Shown here: positions 6,453 through 14,975 of the stretch, piece by piece
Layout of the letters: each line of letters opens with the position of its first letter
Numbering within the stretch: the first letter of the stretch is position 1
Assembly (NCBI GenBank): GCA_046260215.1
Contig: JBHEPQ010000122.1
Location: 1-15,425, forward strand
DNA length: 15,425 nt
DNA from: Chromatocurvus sp046260215
GTDB lineage: Bacteria > Pseudomonadota > Gammaproteobacteria > Pseudomonadales > Halieaceae
Reading direction: 5' to 3'
Notes under the pieces: model-generated
Database searches by the model: none
Seen by the model: only the letters and a program-made list of their open reading frames with translations
What the model was told of the DNA's origin: nothing
Position numbers and translations under genes: made by a program

Positions 6453-8228
6453 ATGACCGCGCCGGATGCCTCACTGCAGCGAGAGCACAAACTCAGTCTG
6501 CCCGAGCTGGTCTCCCTGCTGCGCCGGGACGGTTACCTGTCCGAGGCGGATGCGCGTCGTCTCGGCGGCGTCAATATCGGCTCTGTGCACCCGCTGGTGT
6601 TCCTCGCCGAACAGAAGCTGGCGGATGCTTCGCGACCGGGAACCGCACTTTCCATGGATCGCCTGCTGAACTGGCTGGGTGGCCGGGTCGGCCAGGCGGT
6701 GTACGAGATAGATCCGCTGCGTATCAACGTCGGCGCCGTCTCCGAGGTCATGTCGCGTGCCTTCGCCGAGCGCCATCGTATTCTTGCCGTGGAGGCCAAT
6801 CGCGACAGCGTGGTCGTGGCCAGCGCCGAGCCATTTCTCTATAGCTGGCAGGAGAACCTGGAACACGTCGCCCGGCGTCCGGTGAAGCGGGTTCTCGCCG
6901 ACCCCCGCGACATCGTTCGCTTTACTGCCGAGTTCTATACCATGGCGCGTTCCGTGCGCGGTGCCGGGGCCGGCAATGCTGCCCGTGGCCAGCCGCCCGG
7001 GGTGAACAATCTCGAGCAGCTTCTCGACATGGGCTCGCGCCAGGAACTCGACGCCAACGACCAGCACGTGGTGAGCATCGTCGACTGGCTGCTGCAGTAC
7101 GCCTTTGAACAGCGCGCCAGCGACATACACGTCGAGCCCCGACGCGAGGTGGGCAGGGTACGCTTTCGCATCGATGGGGTGCTGCATCCGGTGTACGAGC
7201 TGCCGCAGACGGTGTGCGCGGCCATGACCAGCCGTATCAAGATTCTGGGCCGTATGGACGTCGCCGAAAAGCGCCGGCCCCAGGACGGCCGGCTGAAAAC
7301 CCGCGCACCGGCGGGTGGCGAGGTCGAACTGCGACTCTCCACCCTGCCCACCGCTTTTGGTGAAAAGCTGGTGATGCGCATCTTCGATCCGGAGGTTCTG
7401 CACAAGGGCTTCGGTGATCTGGGACTGGAAAACGACGACCTCGCGCGCTGGAACAGCATGACCGGCGCCGGCAACGGTATCGCGCTGGTCACCGGCCCGA
7501 CCGGCTCGGGAAAGACCACCACCCTGTATTCCACCCTGCGCCAGCTCGCCACTGAAGAGGTCAACGTGTGCACCATCGAAGATCCGATCGAGATGGTGGA
7601 GGACCGCTTTAACCAGATGCAGGTGAACCACAGCATCGACCTGGATTTCTCCACCGGCGTGCGCACGCTGCTGCGCCAGGACCCCGACATCATCATGGTG
7701 GGGGAGATCCGCGACCTGGAAACAGCGAACATGGCAGTGCAGGCTGCGCTGACCGGTCATCTGGTGCTGTCTACCCTGCATACGAATGACTCGCCGTCTT
7801 CGCTGTCGCGCCTGCTCGAGCTGGGCGTGCCGGCCTACCTGATCCGCGCGACGGTACGTGGCGTGATGTCCCAGCGCCTTGTGCGTATTCTCTGCGAGGA
7901 CTGCAAGGTTCCGGAAGCCGCTGACCCCAACACCTGGGCGGCGCTGGTAGGTTCGTCCGGACCGCCGCCGGCGCAGGTGTTCGCCCCGGTGGGCTGCCGT
8001 GCCTGCCGACAGACAGGATTTGTCGGGCGCCGGGGTATTTATGAAGTTCTGCTCAACAGCCCGGCCGTGGAGGAGACCATCGTGACACGTATCGATACCG
8101 CCGCGGTGCGCCGTGCCGCCGCCGCAGAGGGCATGCAGTCCCTGCGCGAATCGGGTGCGCAGCGTGTTCTGCGTGGCGAGACGACAATGGAAGAAATTCT
8201 ACGCGTGGCGCCGGTGGGTAATCGCTGA
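6453..8228 (+). CDS. orphan GspE/PulE/PilB-family secretion/pilus-type ATPase
   Basis: A 591-residue cytoplasmic hexameric ATPase of the kind that powers type II secretion or type IV pilus assembly. An N-terminal T2SSE_N/MshEN-like domain (about 10-165) contains YEIDPLRINVGAVSEVMSRA. The central part has QRASDIHVEPRR (about 220-231), a conserved arginine-bearing region. The ATPase core shows Walker A GPTGSGKTTT (348-357), Asp box TIEDPIE (374-380), Walker B LLRQDPDIIMVGE (406-418) and His box LHTND (442-446). Two CxxC pairs, C481/C484 and C515/C518 followed by RQTGFVGRRGIYE, form the zinc-binding tetracysteine motif of GspE and PilB; PilT retraction ATPases lack it, so an assembly or secretion role is favoured. 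ATG 6453 has AGGA at 7 nt; TTG and GTG codons upstream in frame have no such support. No partner pilin, GspF/PilC or secretin gene is nearby. It precedes glnE by 36 bp and is probably co-transcribed. Confidence 0.93.
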   Translation: MTAPDASLQREHKLSLPELVSLLRRDGYLSEADARRLGGVNIGSVHPLVFLAEQKLADASRPGTALSMDRLLNWLGGRVGQAVYEIDPLRINVGAVSEVMSRAFAERHRILAVEANRDSVVVASAEPFLYSWQENLEHVARRPVKRVLADPRDIVRFTAEFYTMARSVRGAGAGNAARGQPPGVNNLEQLLDMGSRQELDANDQHVVSIVDWLLQYAFEQRASDIHVEPRREVGRVRFRIDGVLHPVYELPQTVCAAMTSRIKILGRMDVAEKRRPQDGRLKTRAPAGGEVELRLSTLPTAFGEKLVMRIFDPEVLHKGFGDLGLENDDLARWNSMTGAGNGIALVTGPTGSGKTTTLYSTLRQLATEEVNVCTIEDPIEMVEDRFNQMQVNHSIDLDFSTGVRTLLRQDPDIIMVGEIRDLETANMAVQAALTGHLVLSTLHTNDSPSSLSRLLELGVPAYLIRATVRGVMSQRLVRILCEDCKVPEAADPNTWAALVGSSGPPPAQVFAPVGCRACRQTGFVGRRGIYEVLLNSPAVEETIVTRIDTAAVRRAAAAEGMQSLRESGAQRVLRGETTMEEILRVAPVGNR

Positions 8229-8264
8229 GCGTTCAGGCGCTTGCGGACATGGAGAAAACGTAAC

Positions 8265-11132
8265 GTGACGGGACTGGTGCATAATCTGTCGCCCGCGCTG
8301 GAACAGGTGGCGGAAAAGGCCTGGGCGGCGATACTGGAGAACGCGGATAGCGCCCAACTGGAGCGTCTGCGCGGGCTCGCCGGGGATTCCCGCCGTGGGC
8401 CACAGCTCGCACGCATGCTCGCCTGCAGCCAATATGTGGCGTCGTTACTGCGCAGGCGTCCGGCCCTGCTGCTTGACGCCGTCGACAGCGGTGATCTTGA
8501 TCTGTCGCTCTCCGAGGACGGCATGCTGCGGCGTCTGCGGGCAATGCTGGCAGAGTCCGACGCCGAGCTTGCCGTCAGCCTGCGGCGTTTCCGCCAGTAT
8601 CATATGCTGCGCATTCTCTGGCGCGACTTCAACCGCCTTGCGGACACAGTGGAGACCGTGCGCGATACCTCGCTGCTTGCCGAGGCCTGCATAAACCAGG
8701 CGCTGAGGGTGTGCGAGGCGCGGCTGGTGGCGCGATTCGGGCGGCCTGTCGGCCAGCACTCGGGGCAGCCGCAGGAACTGATAGTCATCGCAATGGGCAA
8801 GCTGGGCGCGCGGGAGCTCAACGTATCCTCGGATATCGACCTGATATTCGCGTTTCCAGAGGCCGGGCAGACAGACGGTGAGCGCAAGCCGTTGAGCAAT
8901 GAAGAGTTTTTTACCCGCCTCGGTCGCGCCCTGATCAACTCGCTGGATACGGTCACGGCCGACGGCTTCGTTTTCCGGGTGGATATGCGCCTGCGACCCT
9001 ATGGTGAGAGCGGCGCGCTGGTCCACAATTTTGCAGCCCTTGAGGAATACTACCAGGACCAGGGACGCGACTGGGAACGCTATGCCCTGGTCAAGGCACG
9101 ACCGATTACCGGCAGTGAACGGCACAGTGTCGAGCTGATGCGCACGCTGCGCCCGTTTGTCTTCCGTCGCTATATCGATTTCGGCGTGATCGACAGCCTG
9201 CGCGGGATGAAGCGCATGCTGGTCTCTGAGGTGCAGCGCAGGGGCCTGGAAGACAACGTCAAGCTGGGGCACGGCGGCATTCGCGAGATCGAATTCATCG
9301 CGCAGTGCCTGCAGTTGATCCGCGGCGGTCGCGATCGCGCGCTACAGCAGCGGGAGTTACTCAACGTGCTGCCAAGCTGCGCCGAGCTGGGCTGTCTGCC
9401 GGAAACCGTCGTCGAGGAGCTGCGACAGGCCTATTGTTTTTTGCGCGATACCGAGCACGCCCTCCAGGGTTATGCCGATAAACAGACCCAGGAGTTACCC
9501 GACGACCCACTGCGTCGGGCTGCGTTGGCGGAGGTCATGGGCTATGTCGACTGGGACGCCTTCAACCTCGCGCTGACGGCCCATCGGCAGCGGGTCGCGG
9601 CACATTTCGACGACCTGATTGCCGCGCCCGAGGAGCCCCAGGCCGAGCCCGCGCTGGCGACCTGGAATACGCTGGACGCCAGCGCGCTGCAGGAGCTCGG
9701 CTATGTTCAGGCGGAGGACTGCCTGGAGCGACTCGCCGATCTGCGCGATGTCAGCCGCCTGCGCGGGCTGCAGCGGGAGAGCCGGGAGCGTCTGGAGCAG
9801 TTCATGCCGCTGCTGCTTGAGGCCTGTGCCGCGGTCGAGCAGCCCGATCTGGCGCTGCAGCGCATCCTGCCGCTGGTTCGCTCGGTGCTCAGGCGCAGTG
9901 CCTATCTCGTGCTGCTGATGGAGAACCCGCCGGCGCTGGCCGAACTGGTGGCGCTGTGCGAGGCCAGCCCGTGGATCGCCGAACTGCTGGCCGCACAGCC
10001 GGTGTTGCTGGATGAGCTGCTGGACCGATCCAGCCTGTACTCCGCACCGGATCGCGAGCGACTGCAGGAAGAGCTGCGTCAGCAGGTGGATCGCCTGCCA
10101 CTCACCGACCTGGAGGCGCAGATGGATGCGCTGCGCTACTTCAAGGCCGCGCACGTGCTGCGCGTGGCCGCCAGTGAGCGCCTGGGGCGCCTGCCGCTGA
10201 TGAAGGTCAGCGACAAGCTCACCTTCATCGCCGAAGTGGTCCTCGAGCAGGTGCTGCGACTGGCCTGGGCGCAGCTCACCGCGCGCTATGGCGAGCCGGC
10301 CCGCGGGGGCGACGATACCGGCTTCGCGATCTACGGCTACGGCAAGCTGGGCGGTATCGAGCTGAGTTACGCCTCCGATCTCGATCTGGTGTTTATCTAC
10401 GATGCCGACGCCGGTGGAATGACGGATGGCGAACGCCGCATCGATAACAGCGTGTTCTATACCCGTCTCGGACAGAAGGTCATCCACATTTTCGAGACGC
10501 GGATGCCCCTGGGCAAGCTCTACGAGATCGATATGCGCCTCAGGCCCTCCGGGGCGTCGGGTCTGCTGGTGTCGACGCTGAATGCCTTTGCCAACTACCA
10601 GCGCGATACGGCGTGGACCTGGGAGCACCAGGCGCTGGTGCGCGCCCGGCGGGTAGCCGGCGATCGCCGGGTGTCAGAGGGCGTGGACGCGGTGCGACGC
10701 GAGATTCTCTGTCAGCGACGGGACAGCGCTGAGCTGGCAAAAGCCGTGGTCGGCATGCGTGAAAAAATGCGCGGGCATCTGCTTCGCGCTTCCCTGGACA
10801 ATGACAGATTTGACCTCAAACAATCCCCCGGCGGTATCGTTGATATAGAATTTATGGTGCAATATGCCGTACTTGCGTGGTCGCACAGCGTTCCCGATCT
10901 TACCCGCTGGTCAGATAACATACGGATACTGGAAAGCCTCGGTGAGCAGGAGCTGTTTCCTCAGGCAGTCTGTGATGCGCTGGTCGAGGCCTATATCGCT
11001 TTCCGCTCCGCCTCCCATCGGCTCGCCCTGCAGCAGGCAGCCGGCACGGGGGCGGTGGCCGACTACAGGCAACACCTCGACGCCGTGCAAGCCCAGTGGC
11101 ATTCACTGTTTGCTGGCGCTATAACGGCATAG
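8265..11132 (+). CDS. glnE: bifunctional glutamine synthetase adenylyltransferase/deadenylase
   Basis: Adds AMP to, and removes it from, a tyrosine of glutamine synthetase under control of PII (GlnB) and glutamine, setting ammonia assimilation to nitrogen status. It is 955 residues (E. coli 946), with the expected duplicated nucleotidyltransferase layout. The N-terminal deadenylase half has MGKLGARELNVSSDIDLIF (about 177-195) and RLRPYGESGALV. The C-terminal adenylylase half has YGKLGGIELSYASDLDLVF (about 690-708) and MRLRPSGASGLLV. Both active sites keep the D-x-D pair, so both activities should be intact. Helical linkers and a C-terminal helical domain (VDIEFMVQYAVL and onward) are as in the family. 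I chose GTG 8265 with GGAG 10 nt upstream; an in-frame TTG at 8241 would only add MRTWRKRN. It follows the ATPase by 36 bp and precedes ilvE by 31 bp. The glnE-ilvE adjacency is also known in Pseudomonas. Confidence 0.97.
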   Translation: MTGLVHNLSPALEQVAEKAWAAILENADSAQLERLRGLAGDSRRGPQLARMLACSQYVASLLRRRPALLLDAVDSGDLDLSLSEDGMLRRLRAMLAESDAELAVSLRRFRQYHMLRILWRDFNRLADTVETVRDTSLLAEACINQALRVCEARLVARFGRPVGQHSGQPQELIVIAMGKLGARELNVSSDIDLIFAFPEAGQTDGERKPLSNEEFFTRLGRALINSLDTVTADGFVFRVDMRLRPYGESGALVHNFAALEEYYQDQGRDWERYALVKARPITGSERHSVELMRTLRPFVFRRYIDFGVIDSLRGMKRMLVSEVQRRGLEDNVKLGHGGIREIEFIAQCLQLIRGGRDRALQQRELLNVLPSCAELGCLPETVVEELRQAYCFLRDTEHALQGYADKQTQELPDDPLRRAALAEVMGYVDWDAFNLALTAHRQRVAAHFDDLIAAPEEPQAEPALATWNTLDASALQELGYVQAEDCLERLADLRDVSRLRGLQRESRERLEQFMPLLLEACAAVEQPDLALQRILPLVRSVLRRSAYLVLLMENPPALAELVALCEASPWIAELLAAQPVLLDELLDRSSLYSAPDRERLQEELRQQVDRLPLTDLEAQMDALRYFKAAHVLRVAASERLGRLPLMKVSDKLTFIAEVVLEQVLRLAWAQLTARYGEPARGGDDTGFAIYGYGKLGGIELSYASDLDLVFIYDADAGGMTDGERRIDNSVFYTRLGQKVIHIFETRMPLGKLYEIDMRLRPSGASGLLVSTLNAFANYQRDTAWTWEHQALVRARRVAGDRRVSEGVDAVRREILCQRRDSAELAKAVVGMREKMRGHLLRASLDNDRFDLKQSPGGIVDIEFMVQYAVLAWSHSVPDLTRWSDNIRILESLGEQELFPQAVCDALVEAYIAFRSASHRLALQQAAGTGAVADYRQHLDAVQAQWHSLFAGAITA

Positions 11133-11163
11133 TCGAAACACAAGAACAATCAGGAGTCTGGGC

Positions 11164-12090
11164 ATGAGTTTCGCGGATCGCGATGGATCAATCTGGCTTG
11201 ATGGGGAAATGGTTCCCTGGCGGGAAGCCAAGGTGCATGTGCTCACGCACACGCTGCACTACGGGCTCGGGGTATTTGAGGGCGTGCGCGCCTACGCCAC
11301 GCCAGACCGCGGCGCCTGCATCTTCCGCGTGCATGAGCATACCGAGCGCCTGTTCAATTCGGCCAAGATCCTGCGCATGCCGATGCCGTTTGACAAGGCG
11401 ACTGTTATCGAGGCGCAGCGCGCTGTCGTGCGGGAGAACAATCTTGACGAGGCTTACCTGCGCCCCATGTGCTTTTATGGCTCCGAGGGCATGGGTCTGC
11501 GCGCCGACGGGCTGAAAACACACGTCATGATTGCCGCCTGGGAGTGGCCTTCCTACATGGATCCGGAAGCGCGCGAGCACGGCATCAAGGTGCAGACGTC
11601 CTCCTATACGCGGCACCATGTCAATATCACGATGTGCAAGGCCAAGGCCAACGGCAACTACATCAACTCCATGCTGGCCCTGCGCGAGGCCCTTGATGCG
11701 GGCGCCGGAGAGGCACTGCTACTCGATAATGAGGGCTATGTTGCCGAGGGCAGCGGCGAAAACGTGTTTGTGGTGCGTAAAGGTCGCATCTTTACGCCGG
11801 ATCTGACGTCCTGCCTCGAAGGTATCACCCGCGATACGGTATTCACGCTCGCAGCCGAGCTGGGATATACGGTCGAGCAGCGACGCATCACGCGGGACGA
11901 ACTGTACATCGCCGACGAGGCGTTTTTCACCGGCACGGCGGCCGAGATCGTTCCCATCCGGGAGCTTGATGGCCGCATCATCGGCAGTGGCTCCCGCGGC
12001 CCGCTGACAGAGAAACTGCAGGCCATGTATCTTGCCTCGGTGCGCGGCAACCGCAGGGAGAACAGCGAATGGCTGACCCCGGTGAAGTGA
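11164..12090 (+). CDS. ilvE: branched-chain amino acid aminotransferase
   Basis: A PLP-dependent fold type IV enzyme. It transfers the amino group between glutamate and the 2-oxo acids of leucine, isoleucine and valine, the final step of their synthesis, in the cytoplasm. The 308 residues equal the usual IlvE length. Key features are THTLHYGLGVFEGVRAY (28-44), the PLP-lysine motif KANGNY with K161 as the Schiff-base lysine, EGSGENVFVV (195-204) and the phosphate-binding GITRDTV (220-226) and FFTGTAAEIVPI (254-265). The ATG has AGGAG (11152-11156) at 7 nt, a strong ribosome site. It is 31 bp after glnE and overlaps the following hydrolase gene by 22 bp, so it lies within one transcription unit. 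Functionally it complements leuA elsewhere in the window. A D-amino-acid transaminase or ADC lyase is excluded by length and the strong IlvE motifs, though not absolutely. Confidence 0.96.
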   Translation: MSFADRDGSIWLDGEMVPWREAKVHVLTHTLHYGLGVFEGVRAYATPDRGACIFRVHEHTERLFNSAKILRMPMPFDKATVIEAQRAVVRENNLDEAYLRPMCFYGSEGMGLRADGLKTHVMIAAWEWPSYMDPEAREHGIKVQTSSYTRHHVNITMCKAKANGNYINSMLALREALDAGAGEALLLDNEGYVAEGSGENVFVVRKGRIFTPDLTSCLEGITRDTVFTLAAELGYTVEQRRITRDELYIADEAFFTGTAAEIVPIRELDGRIIGSGSRGPLTEKLQAMYLASVRGNRRENSEWLTPVK

Positions 12091-12971
12091 TGCCCGGCGA
12101 ATCGACAGACGCGGGCCCGGCAGTTGCGGAGCGCGACCAGACGCTGCGGCTGATCGAGAATCGCCTCCAGGAGGGCATTTTCTATCGGCACTGGGCGCCG
12201 CAGCAGCCAACCGCTGTCATCCTGCTGGCGCATGGTGCCGGCGAACACAGCGGGCGGTATCGGGCGTTTGCCGAGTATTTCGGCGCTCGCGGCATCGCCG
12301 TGGTGGCGCCGGATCATCGCGGCCACGGCGAGTCACCGGGTGTGCGCGCGCACATCACCCGCTTCAGCGACTATTTTGCGCCACTCGATGTGCTGCTGGA
12401 GCAGATACGTGGCGACTACCCGCATCTGCCGGTATTCCTCCTCGGACACAGTCTGGGCGGCCTGATTGCCGCCCGCTATCTGCTGTCGCGTCAGGACAGC
12501 TTTGCCGGCGCGGTGCTGTCGGCGCCGGCGCTGGAAGTCCCGGTACCGCCGTCGCGATTCGCCATTCAGATGAATCGCCTGATTTCGCTGGTCTGGCCGA
12601 CGCTCGGCGTCATGCAGCTGGACGATACCGGTGTCAGCCGCGACCCGCAGGTGGTCGCGGATTATCGCGCCGACCCGCTGGTGCACGGCGGCAAGTTCAG
12701 CGCTCGGCTGGTCACCGAGCTGTTCAGGGCGATGCAGGACGTGGCCCTGGGCCGACGCGGCATCCGTCTGCCGCTGCTGCTGATGCACGGCGATGCGGAT
12801 GTCATGACCGCCGTGGACGGTTCGCGTCATCTGGCTGCCGACGTGGGCAGCAGTGACGTGACCCTGAAAATCTACCCGGGTCTGTACCACGAGATATTCA
12901 ACGAGCCGGAGCGCGAGACAGTCCTGAAGGACCTGCACGCCTGGCTGCAGGCCCACGGCGCGGGCGGCTGA
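12069..12971 (+). CDS. alpha/beta hydrolase, monoacylglycerol lipase/lysophospholipase type
   Basis: A 300-residue alpha/beta-hydrolase of the Hydrolase_4 (monoglyceride lipase/PldB-like) group. The oxyanion-hole strand is LLAHGAGEHSGRY (52-64), then PDHRGHGESPG (81-91), a motif typical of monoglyceride lipases. The nucleophile elbow is GHSLGG (126-131, S128); the likely acid is D244 in HGDADVM and the base is H274 in YHEIFNEP, so the triad is intact. No signal peptide is visible, so it should be cytoplasmic or peripheral on the membrane. Substrates may be monoacylglycerols, lysophospholipids or other esters; the sequence does not decide. ATG 12069 is supported by AGGGAG (12055-12060) at 8 nt, even though it lies inside the 3' end of ilvE by 22 bp. 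An ATG at 12090 is a less well-supported alternative. It is tightly packed between ilvE and rfbD, with no obvious metabolic link to either. Confidence 0.9.
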   Translation: MADPGEVMPGESTDAGPAVAERDQTLRLIENRLQEGIFYRHWAPQQPTAVILLAHGAGEHSGRYRAFAEYFGARGIAVVAPDHRGHGESPGVRAHITRFSDYFAPLDVLLEQIRGDYPHLPVFLLGHSLGGLIAARYLLSRQDSFAGAVLSAPALEVPVPPSRFAIQMNRLISLVWPTLGVMQLDDTGVSRDPQVVADYRADPLVHGGKFSARLVTELFRAMQDVALGRRGIRLPLLLMHGDADVMTAVDGSRHLAADVGSSDVTLKIYPGLYHEIFNEPERETVLKDLHAWLQAHGAGG

Positions 12972-12972
12972 G

Positions 12973-13851
12973 ATGCTGCGCGTGCTCGTCACCGGGGCCA
13001 ATGGCCAGCTCGGTCGCGAGCTCGCCCTGAGCGCGCCCGAGGGCGTGCAGTGTATTGCGCTGGATCGCTCCGGCCTGGACATCACCGATCGCGACGGTAT
13101 CGCGGATGTGCTGTCGCGCACACAGCCGGACGTACTGGTCAATGCGGCTGCCTACACGGCGGTGGATAAAGCGGAAACAGACCGCGATGTGGCGTTCGCC
13201 ATTAACGACACCGGCCCGGGTCTGCTGGCGGAAGCCTGCGCTGAGCGCCAGATCCGGCTGCTGCATGTATCAACCGACTTTGTTTTTGACGGCGCCTCCG
13301 GCAGCCCCTACCGTCCGGGTGACAGCACGGGGCCCCTCGGCATTTACGGAGCCAGCAAGCTCGCCGGCGAGGCGCGACTGCGCAGACGCGACAGCGGTGC
13401 GCTGGTGTTGCGCACGGGCTGGGTGTACTCCCGCCACGGAGGCAATTTTGTGCTGACCATGCTGCGCCTCATGGCGCAGAGGGACGAGCTCGGCGTCGTC
13501 GCGGATCAGCTGGGAACGCCGACCTGGGCACGTGGCCTCGCCCTCGCGCTGTGGGCTTTTACGGAGGACGCCGAGCGCTCGGGCATTTACCACTGGAGCG
13601 ATGCCGGGGTCTGCAGCTGGTACGATTTTGCGATTGCGATCGCGGAAGAGGCCCTCGTCCTGGGGCTGTTACCACGCCTGCCGGACATCCGACCTGTTAC
13701 CACCGCCGAGTATCCCACGGCTGCGCGTCGCCCGGCCTGCAGCGTGCTGGACAAATCCGACACCTGGCGTGAACTGGCGCTGGAGGGTGTGCACTGGCGT
13801 CGGCAGCTGCGAATGATGCTGCAGGAGCTCAGGGATAACGCCCATGGCTAG
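12973..13851 (+). CDS. rfbD: dTDP-4-dehydrorhamnose reductase
   Basis: Performs the last step of dTDP-L-rhamnose synthesis, NAD(P)H-dependent reduction of dTDP-4-dehydro-L-rhamnose, in the cytoplasm; the product feeds O-antigen or other rhamnose-containing polysaccharide. The 292 residues are typical. It is an extended SDR with the nucleotide-binding TGANGQLGREL (7-17), LDITD (35-39), NAAAYTAVDKAE (57-68), STDFVFDG (100-107), the catalytic YGASK (Y125, K129) and DQLGTPT (178-184), all diagnostic of RfbD/RmlD. It starts one base after the hydrolase stop, with no strong Shine-Dalgarno, so translational coupling is likely. It overlaps rfbB by 8 bp. Confidence 0.96.
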   Translation: MLRVLVTGANGQLGRELALSAPEGVQCIALDRSGLDITDRDGIADVLSRTQPDVLVNAAAYTAVDKAETDRDVAFAINDTGPGLLAEACAERQIRLLHVSTDFVFDGASGSPYRPGDSTGPLGIYGASKLAGEARLRRRDSGALVLRTGWVYSRHGGNFVLTMLRLMAQRDELGVVADQLGTPTWARGLALALWAFTEDAERSGIYHWSDAGVCSWYDFAIAIAEEALVLGLLPRLPDIRPVTTAEYPTAARRPACSVLDKSDTWRELALEGVHWRRQLRMMLQELRDNAHG

Positions 13852-14908
13852 AAGTTTACTGGTCACGGGAGGCGCCGGCTTCATCGGTGCCAACTTTGTG
13901 CACTATTGGATGTCTGCCCACCCGGCAGACAGAGTCGTTGTTTACGATGCCCTGACCTACGCCGGCAATCGCGCCAGCCTCACGGCGCTGGAGAATGCGC
14001 CGCAGTTCCACTTCGTGCAGGCCGATATCTGCGACCGTGACCGGGTGGAGGCCTGCCTGCGTGATCACCAGGTGGATACCGTGGTGCATTTCGCCGCCGA
14101 AAGCCATGTCGACCGCTCCATCAGCGGCCCGGATGATTTCATTCGTACCAATATACTGGGTACGCATACCCTGCTGGAAGCGGCGCGCAGTGTCTGGCTC
14201 TCCGGCGATGGCATCCCGCACCACTTTCATCACGTATCCACCGACGAGGTATACGGCTCCCTGCAGCCGGGCGAGCCTGCCTTCGATGAGAACCATCGTT
14301 ACGCCCCGAACTCACCCTATTCGGCGAGCAAGGCGGCCTCTGATCATCTGGTGCGCGCTAGCTGTCACACCCATGGCCTGCGCGTGACCACCAGCAACTG
14401 CTCGAACAATTACGGCCCGTATCACTTCCCGGAAAAACTCGTTCCACTGTGCCTCACCAATATCCTGCGTGGACGTGCGCTGCCAATTTATGGCGATGGC
14501 AGCAATATTCGCGACTGGTTGTATGTCGAGGATCATTGCCGCGGCATTGAAAGCGTGCTGGAACGCGGCCGGGTGGGCGAGGTTTACAATATCGGCGGCA
14601 ACAACGAGTGGAGCAATCTGGATATTGTTCATCTGCTCTGCGATGCGCTGGATGCCCGGTTTCACGCGGACGACAGTCTGCAGCAGCGTTTTCCGGATGC
14701 GCCGGCGGCCAGCGGCGACAGCGCTCGCGACCTGGTGACCTTTGTCGCCGACCGGGCCGGGCATGACTGGCGCTATGCCATAGACGCCGGCAGGGCAATG
14801 CGGGAGCTCGATTACGCGCCCCGGGAGACGTTCGAGTCCGGCATCGCAAGAACCATCGACTGGTATCTGGACAACCCGGCCTGGTGGAGGCCGCTGCTGC
14901 GGGAGTAA
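13844..14908 (+). CDS. rfbB: dTDP-glucose 4,6-dehydratase
   Basis: Converts dTDP-D-glucose to dTDP-4-dehydro-6-deoxy-D-glucose using bound NAD, the second step of the dTDP-L-rhamnose route. The 354 residues match RfbB/RmlB. It shows TGGAGFIGANF (8-18), YDALTYAGN (34-42), HFAAESHVDRSI (82-93), STDEVYG (132-138, with the catalytic T-D-E triad 133-135), YSASK (Y159, K163), NCSNNYGPYHFPEKL (185-199) and GDGSNIRDWLYVEDH (217-231), a near-complete set of family motifs. ATG 13844 has AGGGA (13831-13835) at 8 nt and overlaps rfbD by 8 bp. Canonical clusters run rfbBDAC or similar. Here rfbD precedes rfbB, rfbC is convergent, and rfbA is not seen. Confidence 0.97.
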   Translation: MARSLLVTGGAGFIGANFVHYWMSAHPADRVVVYDALTYAGNRASLTALENAPQFHFVQADICDRDRVEACLRDHQVDTVVHFAAESHVDRSISGPDDFIRTNILGTHTLLEAARSVWLSGDGIPHHFHHVSTDEVYGSLQPGEPAFDENHRYAPNSPYSASKAASDHLVRASCHTHGLRVTTSNCSNNYGPYHFPEKLVPLCLTNILRGRALPIYGDGSNIRDWLYVEDHCRGIESVLERGRVGEVYNIGGNNEWSNLDIVHLLCDALDARFHADDSLQQRFPDAPAASGDSARDLVTFVADRAGHDWRYAIDAGRAMRELDYAPRETFESGIARTIDWYLDNPAWWRPLLRE

Positions 14909-14975
14909 CGCGCCGCTGCGCCGCTGCACTGTTGCGCCGTGGTGCCGGTGCGACCGCAGCTCCGGGCCGGCGGGC
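14909..14975. other. short convergent gap between rfbB and rfbC
   Basis: Only 67 bp separate the stops of rfbB and rfbC. They contain an 8-bp tandem repeat, GCGCCGCT at 14910-14917 and 14918-14925, and a GC-rich stretch. I see no hairpin followed by a T-run on either strand, so there is no obvious bidirectional intrinsic terminator. Read-through or Rho-dependent termination is possible. Confidence 0.5.

Noticed and set aside
6307..6474. Upstream extension of argA to 6474
   Set aside because: The frame is open, but the added 56 residues are arginine/proline-rich with no ArgA similarity. GTG 6306 has a strong Shine-Dalgarno and gives the family length.
6471..7781. Antisense open frame of 436 codons opposite the ATPase gene
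   Set aside because: Same explanation: the composition is histidine/valine/glutamine-rich and shadow-like, with no recognisable domain, while the plus strand has every ATPase motif.
9495..10628. Antisense open frame of 377 codons opposite glnE
   Set aside because: It is glutamine/arginine/histidine-rich, typical of a shadow of leucine/alanine-rich coding sequence; glnE is complete on the other strand.
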